Source: a virus | Virus record (IMG/VR): IMGVR_UViG_3300017958_000027 | Location: 1 to 37,602 of that record | Length of the DNA stretch: 37,602 nucleotides | Strand: one strand, 5' to 3' | Shown: piece by piece, positions 7,073 through 14,523 of the stretch | Layout: each line of letters starts with the position of its first letter | How positions within the stretch are numbered: the first letter of the stretch is position 1 | The notes under the pieces: model-generated | Database searches by the model: none | The model's input: only the letters and a program-made list of their open reading frames with translations | Told to the model about the DNA's origin: nothing | Position numbers and translations under genes: made by a program

Positions 7073-8344
7073 TTAATCGAATTGTGCCTTTGCTGCATTT
7101 GATAAAGCATCGTAACTTATTCGAGCTCCATTAATACCGCCAGTGCCCCCATTAGCTTGATATTGTTTTTGGAAGTTTTGAAATCTTGCGTCATCAATAG
7201 TTTGTGGACTTGTATCACCAGTAGTTGTCGATGTTGCATTGTTTGATGTTAATGCTGAAAGTCCTGCTATTGCTGCTGTAGCAACTAATAATTGTCCTGA
7301 GCCACCGCTACCTGAACTCTTTGGAAAGAATGTTTGCGACACACCAGAAACATCAATTCCTGCTACACTGCCAATAGCATTTGTGATTACTCTCATTCCG
7401 CCTTCTCTAAGACCTTCAACACCGTTATCTCTTACACTATTAAACAAGTTAACTGCTGCGATACCTGCCTCTAACGGATTGCTAAAGTTCTTACCTTGAG
7501 TAATGTATTCGTATAAATCAAGACCAGTACCAAAAATACCATCAATACCTAATTGTCCTCCACCTAATGGTGTAATAGGACTAGGTGTTACATCGTAATG
7601 ATCAGACTTACCAAATCCTGAAGGTTCACCGTTTTCGCCTGCTTCAACGTGTCCTCTATCATAAAACACAGTATCATAGTTTATAGTAATTCTGTTTTCG
7701 AGCGGATTGCTTTCACCGTTAGCAACTGTATCGTGTTCCCAGTTTGAAATAATTGGATTTACAAGAGTATATTTTGTATAGCTCTTACGAGCCATTTGTG
7801 CAATTTCAATTCTATCAAAAAATGGTACGTTTGGTATATTATTGTCCATACCAAACTTAAATGTATTAGTGCCCGGGCCGTCATACAATGTATCCCCAGT
7901 TCTTCTATTACCGTAAGAACCGTCGCTTGTTGTATGATGACCATCTGAGAAGTAATATCTGTAATATGCTTCTAAAAGTGCTGTAGTAGCACCATAGTTA
8001 TCATCGTGGAATGTTATATTTACTGGGCTATAATCAATCCTTGTTTGAACATTCTTTTTACGATTATATTTGTTTTTAGTTTCAACTGCTGCTGTAAATT
8101 TAGGCAAATCTGCTTGTTTAACAAGCATACCAATTTCGTGTTTATACTGATCAACTTCTGGTATTACTGCCTTTGCTTGCTCAGTAAGATAAAACGTTAC
8201 GTGATATGTAAACGATAACTTAGGAGCGTGTTTTTGTGTGTCAACAACATAGAGACGAGAGGCGTGTTGCCAATCGGCCATATTACCTTTTGGACTTAAT
8301 ATCCCGTTTGCAATGTTGTCTAAAAATCCGTTGAACTTTGCCAT
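7073..8344 (-). CDS. Tail-tube-fold protein, baseplate tube initiator candidate (gp54/gp48-like)
   Basis: A 423-aa virion protein. The first half (to about residue 240) has features of the gp19/gp54 tube fold: YHVTFYLTEQ, a strand followed by VKQADLPKF, KKNVQTRIDYSPVNITFHDD, and YTLVNPIISNWEHDTV. Similar proteins in marine T4-like phages are annotated as gp54-like baseplate tail tube initiators, and I follow that from memory of the family. The second half is Gly-rich and flexible, and includes a short hydrophobic stretch LLVATAAIAGLSAL (about 351-364) that could insert in a membrane or line the tube. Placement directly after gp19 supports a tube or baseplate role. It lacks a ribosome site: the ATG lies 5 bases after a late-promoter motif. 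Confidence 0.6.
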   Translation of the reverse strand: MAKFNGFLDNIANGILSPKGNMADWQHASRLYVVDTQKHAPKLSFTYHVTFYLTEQAKAVIPEVDQYKHEIGMLVKQADLPKFTAAVETKNKYNRKKNVQTRIDYSPVNITFHDDNYGATTALLEAYYRYYFSDGHHTTSDGSYGNRRTGDTLYDGPGTNTFKFGMDNNIPNVPFFDRIEIAQMARKSYTKYTLVNPIISNWEHDTVANGESNPLENRITINYDTVFYDRGHVEAGENGEPSGFGKSDHYDVTPSPITPLGGGQLGIDGIFGTGLDLYEYITQGKNFSNPLEAGIAAVNLFNSVRDNGVEGLREGGMRVITNAIGSVAGIDVSGVSQTFFPKSSGSGGSGQLLVATAAIAGLSALTSNNATSTTTGDTSPQTIDDARFQNFQKQYQANGGTGGINGARISYDALSNAAKAQFD

Positions 8345-8349
8345 ACTAA

Positions 8350-8357
8350 TATTTATC
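8350..8357 (-). promoter_or_regulatory. Late-promoter motif GATAAATA upstream of the tube-fold gene
   Basis: The minus strand reads AAAGATAAATATTAGTATGG: the motif, a 5-base gap, then the ATG at 8344. It is preceded by a strong terminator (8383-8409). Predicted +1 coincides with the start codon. Confidence 0.6.
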
Positions 8358-8382
8358 TTTGGAAATTATGTACGTATATAAT

Positions 8383-8409
8383 AAAAAAGGGAGCTCAACG
8401 GCTCCCTTT
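8383..8409 (-). terminator. Rho-independent terminator after gp19
   Basis: A perfect 9-bp stem AAAGGGAGC / GCTCCCTTT (8409-8401 and 8394-8386, minus strand) with a 6-base loop runs into a T-rich tract. It separates gp19 from the tube-fold gene, which has its own promoter. Confidence 0.85.
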
Positions 8410-8434
8410 AATATTGAATGGCGCAGGAGTTGTA

Positions 8435-9061
8435 TTAAACGCCGCCGCCGGTTACTAATGTATTTACTGTACGTCCGACTGCTGTACCAATACCAGTACC
8501 TTCTGGAGTTTGGATAGCATTATCATAACGGATGCTTAGTGTAACTGTTACAGGCTCATTAGCACTGTAAGCAAGTTGGTTATAAGCAGCGTTTTGTACA
8601 AAACAACCGTATAGTTCGAATGTTTCAAGTACGTTAGGTGTGTTAGCACCATTACCGCCGTCTAAGATTTCAATACGTGTTGTAAACTTGTAATCTTGTC
8701 CTGATGCTGCACTTGACTGCTCGTAGAAGTCGAATTGCTTCTGTAGTTGTTCGCCAACTAGTTTTTGTACGTTGTTGTTTACATCTTCACGCAAGTTAAG
8801 TGTAATTGCTTCCCAAGTATGCTTACCTGCTAGGTATGCACGTGAGTTGTAAACTTCAATTGGAATTTCTTCAAAGCTAACTGTTGGACGAGTTACGTCT
8901 ACTACTTGCTTTGTTAATTCTGTTGTTGGTGTTGATACACCAAAGTTCTCTAGTGTTACACGGAAACGGTACTGTAGCTTAGGCATTAACAAGCCTTGGC
9001 TTGCAGCTGAGTCACCTGTTGCTAGTGGAACTGTAATCTTTGATAGTGTTGAAATTGCCAT
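8435..9061 (-). CDS. 19: gp19-like tail tube protein
   Basis: The major tail tube subunit, which polymerises inside the contractile sheath and forms the DNA channel. The 208 aa show the T4 gp19 pattern: LMPKLQYRFRVTLENFG near the N-terminus, VVDVTRPTVSFEEIPIEVYN, AGKHTWEAITLNLREDVNN, and ETFELYGCFVQNAAYNQL with VTVTLSIRYDNAIQ near the C-terminus. It is somewhat longer than T4 gp19 (163). It has a late-promoter motif (GCTAAATA), a leader and a good AGGAGA ribosome site, and is flanked by terminators on both sides. High, independent expression fits a major structural protein. Confidence 0.92.
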   Translation of the reverse strand: MAISTLSKITVPLATGDSAASQGLLMPKLQYRFRVTLENFGVSTPTTELTKQVVDVTRPTVSFEEIPIEVYNSRAYLAGKHTWEAITLNLREDVNNNVQKLVGEQLQKQFDFYEQSSAASGQDYKFTTRIEILDGGNGANTPNVLETFELYGCFVQNAAYNQLAYSANEPVTVTLSIRYDNAIQTPEGTGIGTAVGRTVNTLVTGGGV

Positions 9062-9082
9062 TCTTTGTTCTCCTGTTACAAG

Positions 9083-9090
9083 TATTTAGC
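9083..9090 (-). promoter_or_regulatory. Late-promoter motif GCTAAATA upstream of gp19
   Basis: The minus strand reads GCTAAATAC followed by a short leader with AGGAGAAC and the ATG at 9061. The arrangement is nearly identical to that upstream of gp18 (same motif, same ribosome site). Confidence 0.6.
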
Positions 9091-9092
9091 AA

Positions 9093-9122
9093 AATTAGGC
9101 CCCGTATTTCAGAGGCCTAATT
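9093..9122 (-). terminator. Probable terminator after gp18
   Basis: AATTAGGCC pairs with GGCCTAATT (9122-9114 and 9101-9093, minus strand) over 9 bp with a 12-base loop, ending in a short T run. It lies between gp18 and the gp19 promoter. Confidence 0.65.
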
Positions 9123-9129
9123 CTATGCC

Positions 9130-12100
9130 TTATAACCCGCTAATTTCTCCAGTGTTCTTGAGTCTTAGTGGAATGTAAATAAACTCAACTGCTTTAACAG
9201 GTTCAATAGCAATGTCTAAGTATAGCTCATTTCTATCAACTCTGCTTGGAGTGTTGTTTGATTCATCACAAACTACTAAGAAGTCATATAGTGCTCTTTG
9301 ACCTACAAGCTCGAGCATTAAGCTCTCTGCTGCTTGTTTGATCTCATCACGTGTGATCTTATCATTTGGTTCAAAGATATAAGGTTTAGCAAGCTGATTC
9401 AACTGGCTGCGTAAGTAAATTACTAAACGTGCTACGTTGATTCTGTCTAGTGCGCTTGAGCCTCTTGCACGAGTTTTCTGTCCATAGTTAACAAGTCCTG
9501 CACCACTAATAAACGTAATTGGGTTAATAGCTTGTGCATATAGTGTATCACGCTGACCTTCGTTCAACGCTACTGTTACAAATTCGCCCTCAGCATCTAC
9601 ATAACCTGTTGCTGTAGCGTTTGTAATACCACCACGTCTTGTACCTGCTGGAGCAAACCAAGGATAGCTAACTTGGTCACTTAGTGCAACTGTGCGTAGC
9701 ATCATATGACTTGGCGGAACAACTACATTGTTGCCTGCGTTGTCACTTGTAAAGCCCCAAGGATAAAAAATACCAAAGTATTCATCACGGCTAGTTAAAC
9801 CGTCGTCGTTATCTTCTGGTGCTAGTGCTTGGTTAGTTGCCCAGTTGTTTAATGAAGTTGCATCTGATGGTAGTCTAGCTGGAGTGTCACCAATAACAAA
9901 TGCACTTAGGCCTCTGTCATAGTTTAATGTGATCATTTCACCAATTAGCTCTGGATAACCTGGAGTTGCCATCAAGTTAAAGATTCTTGACTCGTCATCT
10001 CTAATGTCATCGTTTGAGTTAACCATAGCTTGTAGTGCTTGTACAACAACCTTACGCTGTGCTTTACGTCCAAAGCTACCTGAACCGTCACCTTGGTTAC
10101 CTGACTCAGTTACCCAACGATGTGGATAGTAGTCTGCCATTGCTTCGTCGTTTAGGCGTTCGTTGTCACCGTTTACATCAATGTAATTGCGTACAAACTT
10201 CTTAACGTTAAAACCAGAACGTCTTAGGTTCCATAGCAACATACCTTTTGGGTATAGTGCTGGATCTGGAGCATCCGGATCTAAGTAGTCTGAAGTTAAT
10301 AGTGCATCAATGTCACCTGCTTCGTCACTGTTTTCGCCTGCTGTGTTATAACGTGCATCTGCAAATAATACGCCATCTTCGCTAGTTTGATCTGCTGTAT
10401 CTAACAAGATCCAACGATTAGCAACTGGTGTATTTTGTAGGTCTGCATTAAACTTATAAATTAATGGATAATTTTCTAAGTCTGCTGTGCTAATCCATAA
10501 GTCGCCGTTTACAAGTGCTGTGCCGTCGCTTTGTAGTAACGGAGTGCTTGCACTTACGATTGGACCGTTTGGATCACAATCTGCATACTCTGCGCTAAAG
10601 TTATGATAACCAACCCAAGTATCGCCATTGTGGATCATAATGTCAACTTCGTCAACAATTGAATTGTACCATAATGCACCGTCATTTGTAAGAGCAGTTA
10701 CTGGATCATTTTGTGCAGTGTAGAATGCTACTTCTGAACCAGATGAGTTAGTTGTTGCTTTCCAAAGTGTGCCACGTAGTTGTAATGGAGCAGTGTCGCC
10801 ATCTGTTCCCGGCTCGTAGTATAAGTTTGGAGTACCGCTGTTTACATTTGCAAAATGTGCAAAGCCCATATTGCCTAACACTGGTGTTGAACCGTCGTCT
10901 GTTAGTTTAATATCGCCGCCTTTTGAGTGAGTAATAACAACTTTATTGCCTGTTGTAACTTCTGCGCTAACGTATGGTACGCCTGCATTTGTAATTGCTT
11001 CTGCAATTAAATCTGCGTCAGTGCTTGCACCTGTAGTTGTAATTTCAATAACAGTAATTGTAGTTAGTTCACTTGAGTTAGGTGCTGTTGCTTGAATACC
11101 TAAGTTATAAGTGTCAGCTGTAACACCGCTTGAACCAATTGCTGCACCAATGATTGTTGTTGGAGCAACTGCATTACGCTTGAATACTTTAAATGTTGCT
11201 AGTTTTTGTGAGTCACCTGCTACATTTGATTGTACATATACATCGCCTGCTGCAATGTTTGCACCGTTGCCTAGCTTATCTAGACTGTTTAAAGCTTCTT
11301 CGTTTGATGCAAAAATTGGTGCGTCAATTGGCTCCCAAAGTTTAGTTGCATCATTAAATACTTTCATTCTCCAACGTGCGCCGTTTCCTGGCTCAGTTGT
11401 TTTAATCCAAACAGAACCTGTTGGGCGAGGATATGAATCGCTTACTTTAAATGAAGGAACTCTAGTGTGTTTGTCAACGTGTAGCTCTGGTGGATAGTAA
11501 GTACCGCTTGCAATACCTAGCTCACCTAATAGAGTTGCGTCACCGCTAATTTCTAATGAACCAACTGCTGCTGAATCTGCTTCGGCGCTGTCTGTTCCAT
11601 CGCTGTAAATTTCTAAACGTCCGTCAACTGCTTTTGCACTAATGTTTCCTAATGGAAATAGTGAAACAATGTTGTCAGCTACTTCGCCAATTGTGTTAGC
11701 ATTTGTAACTGTTACTGTTGTTCCGTTAATAGTAAATGTAGTTGATGCTTGGGAAAATGATGGGTTAGACTTGCTGCCACGTACTGTTGCCCAGCTTAGT
11801 GTCCAAGCCTCTGAACCTACTAATACCCAAGTTCCTGAAGCATTTCTGTAGAACATTCTAGCAATAGTTGAGCCAAATACTACAGCATAATCACCGATGG
11901 CACCGACAGTTGCTTTTGGTGTTTTACCTGTTGTTCCGTTAGTTGCTTGACTTCCGTCTGTTAATTTTGTAGAATCTGTAATAACAATTGGAGTTTTGCT
12001 TGTAAATGTTTGACCGCCTGTTGTTGTAACGCCGGCGCCATTCCATTCTTGAATTCCAAATTGTGATGTTTGTGTATCTAACCAATAAGTACCCGCTGCA

Positions 12101-12489
12101 GGTGTTGCTGCTGGTGCGTCTGAACTTGGCTGGATTTCTGCTAGGTCAATATCTGCTCTAACTACCCACGCTCTGTTTGAAACGCCTAAATATGAATAAG
12201 CAGCTTGCAAACCGTATTTATTCAGTTCGCCTGCGTGAATTGGGTTATTGTTGTTATCTGTGTAAAATAGTGGATCACCGAACGTATCTGCAAGATCTCG
12301 TTGTGATGTTAATAAGTATGGTTTACCAGCATTTGCCTTTAGCGTACCTTGTGCTGTTCCTGTTCCACTAGCGTTTAGCTTGTTAGAAGCAGAAGCAACA
12401 AAAATCATTGGTGTTGTGCCAGGTTCTGCCGGAGTGTAGAAACTTTCGTCAATTACTTTGACTTCTACTCCTGGTGATGTTAATGCCAT
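9130..12489 (-). CDS. 18: gp18-like contractile tail sheath protein with large insertion
   Basis: The contractile sheath subunit. The N-terminus (LTSPGVEVKVIDESFY, then TPMIFVASAS) and the C-terminal 300 residues (RINVARLVIYLRSQ, FEPNDKITRDEIKQ, AVEFIYIPLRLKNTGEISGL) are typical of gp18. At 1119 aa it is far longer than T4 gp18 (659): residues about 120-700 are insertion material. The insertion contains repeated small modules of the form G-(T/D)-x-(W/Y)-x-x-T ... W, at about 132-151, 358-391, 415-438, 604-628 and 662-699. Insertions at this place would project from the outside of the sheath, as T4 gp18 outer domains do. A good AGGAGAAC ribosome site and a CTAAATA late motif precede it. It is intact, with no frameshift. 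Confidence 0.93.
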   Translation of the reverse strand: MALTSPGVEVKVIDESFYTPAEPGTTPMIFVASASNKLNASGTGTAQGTLKANAGKPYLLTSQRDLADTFGDPLFYTDNNNNPIHAGELNKYGLQAAYSYLGVSNRAWVVRADIDLAEIQPSSDAPAATPAAGTYWLDTQTSQFGIQEWNGAGVTTTGGQTFTSKTPIVITDSTKLTDGSQATNGTTGKTPKATVGAIGDYAVVFGSTIARMFYRNASGTWVLVGSEAWTLSWATVRGSKSNPSFSQASTTFTINGTTVTVTNANTIGEVADNIVSLFPLGNISAKAVDGRLEIYSDGTDSAEADSAAVGSLEISGDATLLGELGIASGTYYPPELHVDKHTRVPSFKVSDSYPRPTGSVWIKTTEPGNGARWRMKVFNDATKLWEPIDAPIFASNEEALNSLDKLGNGANIAAGDVYVQSNVAGDSQKLATFKVFKRNAVAPTTIIGAAIGSSGVTADTYNLGIQATAPNSSELTTITVIEITTTGASTDADLIAEAITNAGVPYVSAEVTTGNKVVITHSKGGDIKLTDDGSTPVLGNMGFAHFANVNSGTPNLYYEPGTDGDTAPLQLRGTLWKATTNSSGSEVAFYTAQNDPVTALTNDGALWYNSIVDEVDIMIHNGDTWVGYHNFSAEYADCDPNGPIVSASTPLLQSDGTALVNGDLWISTADLENYPLIYKFNADLQNTPVANRWILLDTADQTSEDGVLFADARYNTAGENSDEAGDIDALLTSDYLDPDAPDPALYPKGMLLWNLRRSGFNVKKFVRNYIDVNGDNERLNDEAMADYYPHRWVTESGNQGDGSGSFGRKAQRKVVVQALQAMVNSNDDIRDDESRIFNLMATPGYPELIGEMITLNYDRGLSAFVIGDTPARLPSDATSLNNWATNQALAPEDNDDGLTSRDEYFGIFYPWGFTSDNAGNNVVVPPSHMMLRTVALSDQVSYPWFAPAGTRRGGITNATATGYVDAEGEFVTVALNEGQRDTLYAQAINPITFISGAGLVNYGQKTRARGSSALDRINVARLVIYLRSQLNQLAKPYIFEPNDKITRDEIKQAAESLMLELVGQRALYDFLVVCDESNNTPSRVDRNELYLDIAIEPVKAVEFIYIPLRLKNTGEISGL

Positions 12490-12530
12490 TGTCGTTCTCC
12501 TGTTGTACGAATCGATAGTTTTGCTACTTG

Positions 12531-12537
12531 TATTTAG
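12531..12537 (-). promoter_or_regulatory. Late-promoter motif CTAAATA upstream of gp18
   Basis: The minus strand reads CTGCTAAATACAAG, followed by a leader of about 35 bases with AGGAGAAC and the gp18 ATG. It is divergent from the HNH gene's motif 58 bases away. An 11-bp palindrome CGGTTAAACCG (12558-12568) lies between the two. Confidence 0.55.
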
Positions 12538-12594
12538 CAGACAGTATAGAAAATCACCGGTTAAACCGCCCCAAAAAGGGACTAAAAAGGTGAG

Positions 12595-12601
12595 CTAAAT
12601 A
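12595..12601 (+). promoter_or_regulatory. Late-promoter motif CTAAATA upstream of the HNH-like gene
   Basis: The plus strand reads GCTAAATACAATATGAG: the motif, a 4-base gap, then the ATG at 12606. There is no room for a ribosome binding site, so a leaderless mRNA is predicted. Confidence 0.5.
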
Positions 12602-12605
12602 CAAT

Positions 12606-12941
12606 ATGAGACCATTATGCAAATGCGGCAAGCGACCAGCTGCTATAAACTACAAAAAAGGTGATAAAACATATTACCGTAAGTTATGCGAAACTTGTTT
12701 ACGCAACGGGTTAGGTCACGGTATACCTAAATGGGAGCAAAAAGGTTATAAGAAATTAGATACTTGTGAAAAGTGTGGGTTTAAAAGTAAACACCCCGAA
12801 CAGTTCAATGTGTTTCATATCGACGGTAATTTAGAGAACTGTCGTCCTAGTAACTTAAAAACAATTTGTGCTAATTGTCAACGAGTTCTTCAAAAGGAAG
12901 GTGTACGTTGGAAACAAGGTGACCTAGTCCCTGATTTCTAA
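12606..12941 (+). CDS. Zinc-binding HNH / endonuclease VII-like protein
   Basis: A 111-aa basic protein with two zinc-knuckle pairs, C5-x-C7 with C28-x2-C31 and C54-x2-C57 with C88-x2-C91. Between the second pair is the ββα-metal signature FHIDGNLENCRPSNLKTIC (H71, D73, N83), as in HNH nucleases and T4 endonuclease VII. The usual final His after the last Cys pair is Gln92, so activity is uncertain. A small family of this type occurs in marine T4-like phages, from memory. The gene stands alone on the plus strand between gp18 and the kinase, and its 3' 71 bases overlap the convergent kinase gene. It could be a free-standing homing-type nuclease or a DNA-repair or resolution factor. Confidence 0.7.
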   Translation: MRPLCKCGKRPAAINYKKGDKTYYRKLCETCLRNGLGHGIPKWEQKGYKKLDTCEKCGFKSKHPEQFNVFHIDGNLENCRPSNLKTICANCQRVLQKEGVRWKQGDLVPDF

Positions 12942-13431
12942 AAATAGTTCTAGTTAGTATAGCAACATTTTTTTCTAGTCTATCTAAAGAACCATTATTA
13001 TCAATAGTGTAATCACACATCCACTGTTCAATACTCATAGAACTAGGATCTTCCGTAGGCAAGTGATCGCAACGATCTACCCAAATAGCATAATCAAAAA
13101 TTTCTTCATTTTGCATTGCAAAGAATTCACGTTTATTACGCAGTCCGCAGTATATTTGATTTTGGGCAAACAAGTTGCGTCCAAGACGTGCCAAATCATC
13201 TTTACAATAGTCGTGTATCATATTGTACCATTCTGTGCGATGATTGTGTCGATCTGCGTAACATTCTTCTTCGTTAGCGTATCCGTATTTGTCTTTTAAA
13301 TCGTTAAAAATAAAAAGCTCAGAACAAAACTTTGAGCTTGATTGAAATGTATAACCGTATTTTTCAAGCATTTCGCAGACGGTATCTTTGCCGTGTCTGC
13401 CGTGTCCGACAACAAGTAATTTTGGTAACAT
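12871..13431 (-). CDS. gp1-like deoxynucleoside monophosphate kinase
   Basis: A P-loop kinase expected to phosphorylate dNMPs for phage DNA synthesis, as T4 gp1 does. The 186 aa begin LLVVGHGRHGKDTVCEML, with Walker A GHGRHGKD at residues 9-16. A central basic/acidic helical region follows (DRHNHRTEWYNMIHDY; DDLARLGRNLFAQNQIYCGLRN), then a nucleotide-binding strand YAIWVDR and the C-terminal NQGLGHLVSNVHLPFEELV. Length is shorter than T4 gp1 (241). A consensus sigma70 promoter (13461-13489) and AGGAG lie upstream, consistent with early expression. The last 71 bases overlap the 3' end of the HNH-like gene on the other strand. Both C-termini look natural. Confidence 0.75.
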   Translation of the reverse strand: MLPKLLVVGHGRHGKDTVCEMLEKYGYTFQSSSKFCSELFIFNDLKDKYGYANEEECYADRHNHRTEWYNMIHDYCKDDLARLGRNLFAQNQIYCGLRNKREFFAMQNEEIFDYAIWVDRCDHLPTEDPSSMSIEQWMCDYTIDNNGSLDRLEKNVAILTRTIFRNQGLGHLVSNVHLPFEELVDN

Positions 13432-13460
13432 ATAATTAGAAACTCCTAAAGTATCTGTAT

Positions 13461-13489
13461 ATTATATGTTATTATGCAATCTTTGTCAA
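13461..13489 (-). promoter_or_regulatory. Consensus sigma70 promoter of the dNMP kinase
   Basis: On the minus strand TTGACA (13489-13484) and TATAAT (13466-13461) are both perfect consensus with a 17-base spacer. The predicted start near 13454 gives a leader of about 23 bases containing AGGAG. The -35 lies inside the end of the 72-aa gene. Confidence 0.85.
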
Positions 13490-13690
13490 CCGTTTTTTTG
13501 CTTGGCGTTGTGCCCAGGCCGCTTCAAACCCTAGCTCACCATATGCTGCTCTTTCGTGGTTACCCCACAAGCGTCTCAAATAAGATTCATATGTGCTGAG
13601 AATATCTTCTTCTTTCCAAGATTCGGGAATGAGCATACCTTTGACTAGCCAGTAGTAACGATTAGCTTCTTTGAGTTGAAAGTATGTCAT
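13472..13690 (-). CDS. Small hypothetical protein (72 aa)
   Basis: A short basic, aromatic-rich protein (MTYFQLKEANRYYWLVKG ... RRLWGNHERAAYGELGFE ... AQRQAKKRLTKIA). It is probably helical, and I do not recognise it. It lies between the gp13-like gene and the kinase on the minus strand. The ATG is 4 bases after a TGTAAATA motif in a palindromic ACTGTA..TACAGT setting, with no ribosome site. Its coding nature rests on context and a sensible composition, not on a family match. Confidence 0.5.
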   Translation of the reverse strand: MTYFQLKEANRYYWLVKGMLIPESWKEEDILSTYESYLRRLWGNHERAAYGELGFEAAWAQRQAKKRLTKIA

Positions 13691-13694
13691 ACTG

Positions 13695-13702
13695 TATTTA
13701 CA
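13695..13702 (-). promoter_or_regulatory. Weak late-promoter-like motif TGTAAATA upstream of the 72-aa gene
   Basis: The minus strand reads ACTGTAAATACAGTATG. The motif departs from TATAAATA at one base and ends 4 bases before the ATG. The 14-base sequence ACTGTAAATACAGT is an inverted repeat around a central AA. Confidence 0.35.
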
Positions 13703-13727
13703 GTAGACTTAAATTATAGCGTTAACA

Positions 13728-14483
13728 TTAACCAATAGTGAAGCCGTAGCCTGTACCGCCTGCAACTGCTTGTGAAACTTCAGTTTCAAGTTTTTCCATT
13801 TCTGCTTGTGCTTCTGCTTTTAGAGCATCACCGTTTAGTGTTGATCCGCCTTGCGGTCCAGCAATAGTAGCAAACTTACTTCTTGCTTCACCTAGCATAA
13901 ACTTACAAGCAGCAAGTGTGTAATCTTTAATCCATTGAATTGCTAGATAATCATTAAGTAGTTGCTCGTCTGGACGATAGTTGTAGCAATAAAGTAATAG
14001 GTCTTCTTCTGCTCTTGGACGTTGAAGAATTGTTAATTGCTTGCTTGTAGAATTCCATTTAAATTCAATAAACGAGCCGAACATTCTTCCTACTAGTTCT
14101 TGATATTGACTAAAGAAATCGTATGTTGCAAGTCCACCAAGGTTAGAACTTGCTAACATATATGTATTTGTGTATGCCATATTGAATGGTTCAAACAATG
14201 TGCCGCCATCACCACCACCGCTACGTGAGCCAATGCTTCTACGGAAAATCTGTCTTACTTCAACTACTTCGTTTGGTAATATATACGTGTTTTGATCAAG
14301 TACAGTAGGCATAAACATATATGACTCTTCAACTGCATTATCACTTCGTTGTCTAAAACGAGTTAGTGCTTTTTTCAAAGCAGTTTCATAATGTACCGGA
14401 TCTAATTCGACATCAACCATACCTCCGCCTAACATTGCGTGTACGTAATCGAATATTTCTTGTTTTTGTGTTGCTAGTGACAT
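13728..14483 (-). CDS. gp13-like neck / head-tail connector protein
   Basis: A 251-aa virion protein. The N-terminal helices (QEIFDYVHAMLGGGMVDVEL, then HYETALKKALTRFRQRSDNA) match the connector fold seen in marine gp13-type neck proteins. They are followed by YMFMPTVLDQNTYILPNEV, VVEVRQIFRRSIG, FKWNSTSKQLTILQRPR, and a helical C-terminus with IQWIKDYTLAACKFMLGEAR. The Gly/Ser-rich patch SRSGGGDGG (residues 87-95) is probably a loop. The T4 homologue gp13 works with gp14 to close the head after packaging. The name is from resemblance and from the divergent gp14- and gp15-like neighbours. It has a late-promoter motif and a GGAGAG ribosome site. Confidence 0.6.
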   Translation of the reverse strand: MSLATQKQEIFDYVHAMLGGGMVDVELDPVHYETALKKALTRFRQRSDNAVEESYMFMPTVLDQNTYILPNEVVEVRQIFRRSIGSRSGGGDGGTLFEPFNMAYTNTYMLASSNLGGLATYDFFSQYQELVGRMFGSFIEFKWNSTSKQLTILQRPRAEEDLLLYCYNYRPDEQLLNDYLAIQWIKDYTLAACKFMLGEARSKFATIAGPQGGSTLNGDALKAEAQAEMEKLETEVSQAVAGGTGYGFTIG

Positions 14484-14501
14484 ACGAATCTCTCCATAAA
14501 G

Positions 14502-14509
14502 TATTTATC
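14502..14509 (-). promoter_or_regulatory. Late-promoter motif GATAAATA for the gp13-like gene (left arm of a bidirectional promoter)
   Basis: The minus strand reads CGATAAATACTTTATGGAGAG, giving a short leader with a ribosome site before the ATG at 14483. It forms an inverted repeat with the plus-strand motif at 14511-14518: TATTTATCGAATAAATA, one base between the two 8-mers. Confidence 0.6.
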
Positions 14510-14510
14510 G

Positions 14511-14518
14511 AATAAATA
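14511..14518 (+). promoter_or_regulatory. Late-promoter motif AATAAATA for the gp14-like gene (right arm)
   Basis: The plus strand reads GAATAAATA, then TGTAT, then ATG at 14524. The 5-base gap puts predicted +1 on the second ATG of the frame. An upstream in-frame ATG at 14518 overlaps the motif itself and would not be in the transcript. Confidence 0.6.
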
Positions 14519-14523
14519 TGTAT

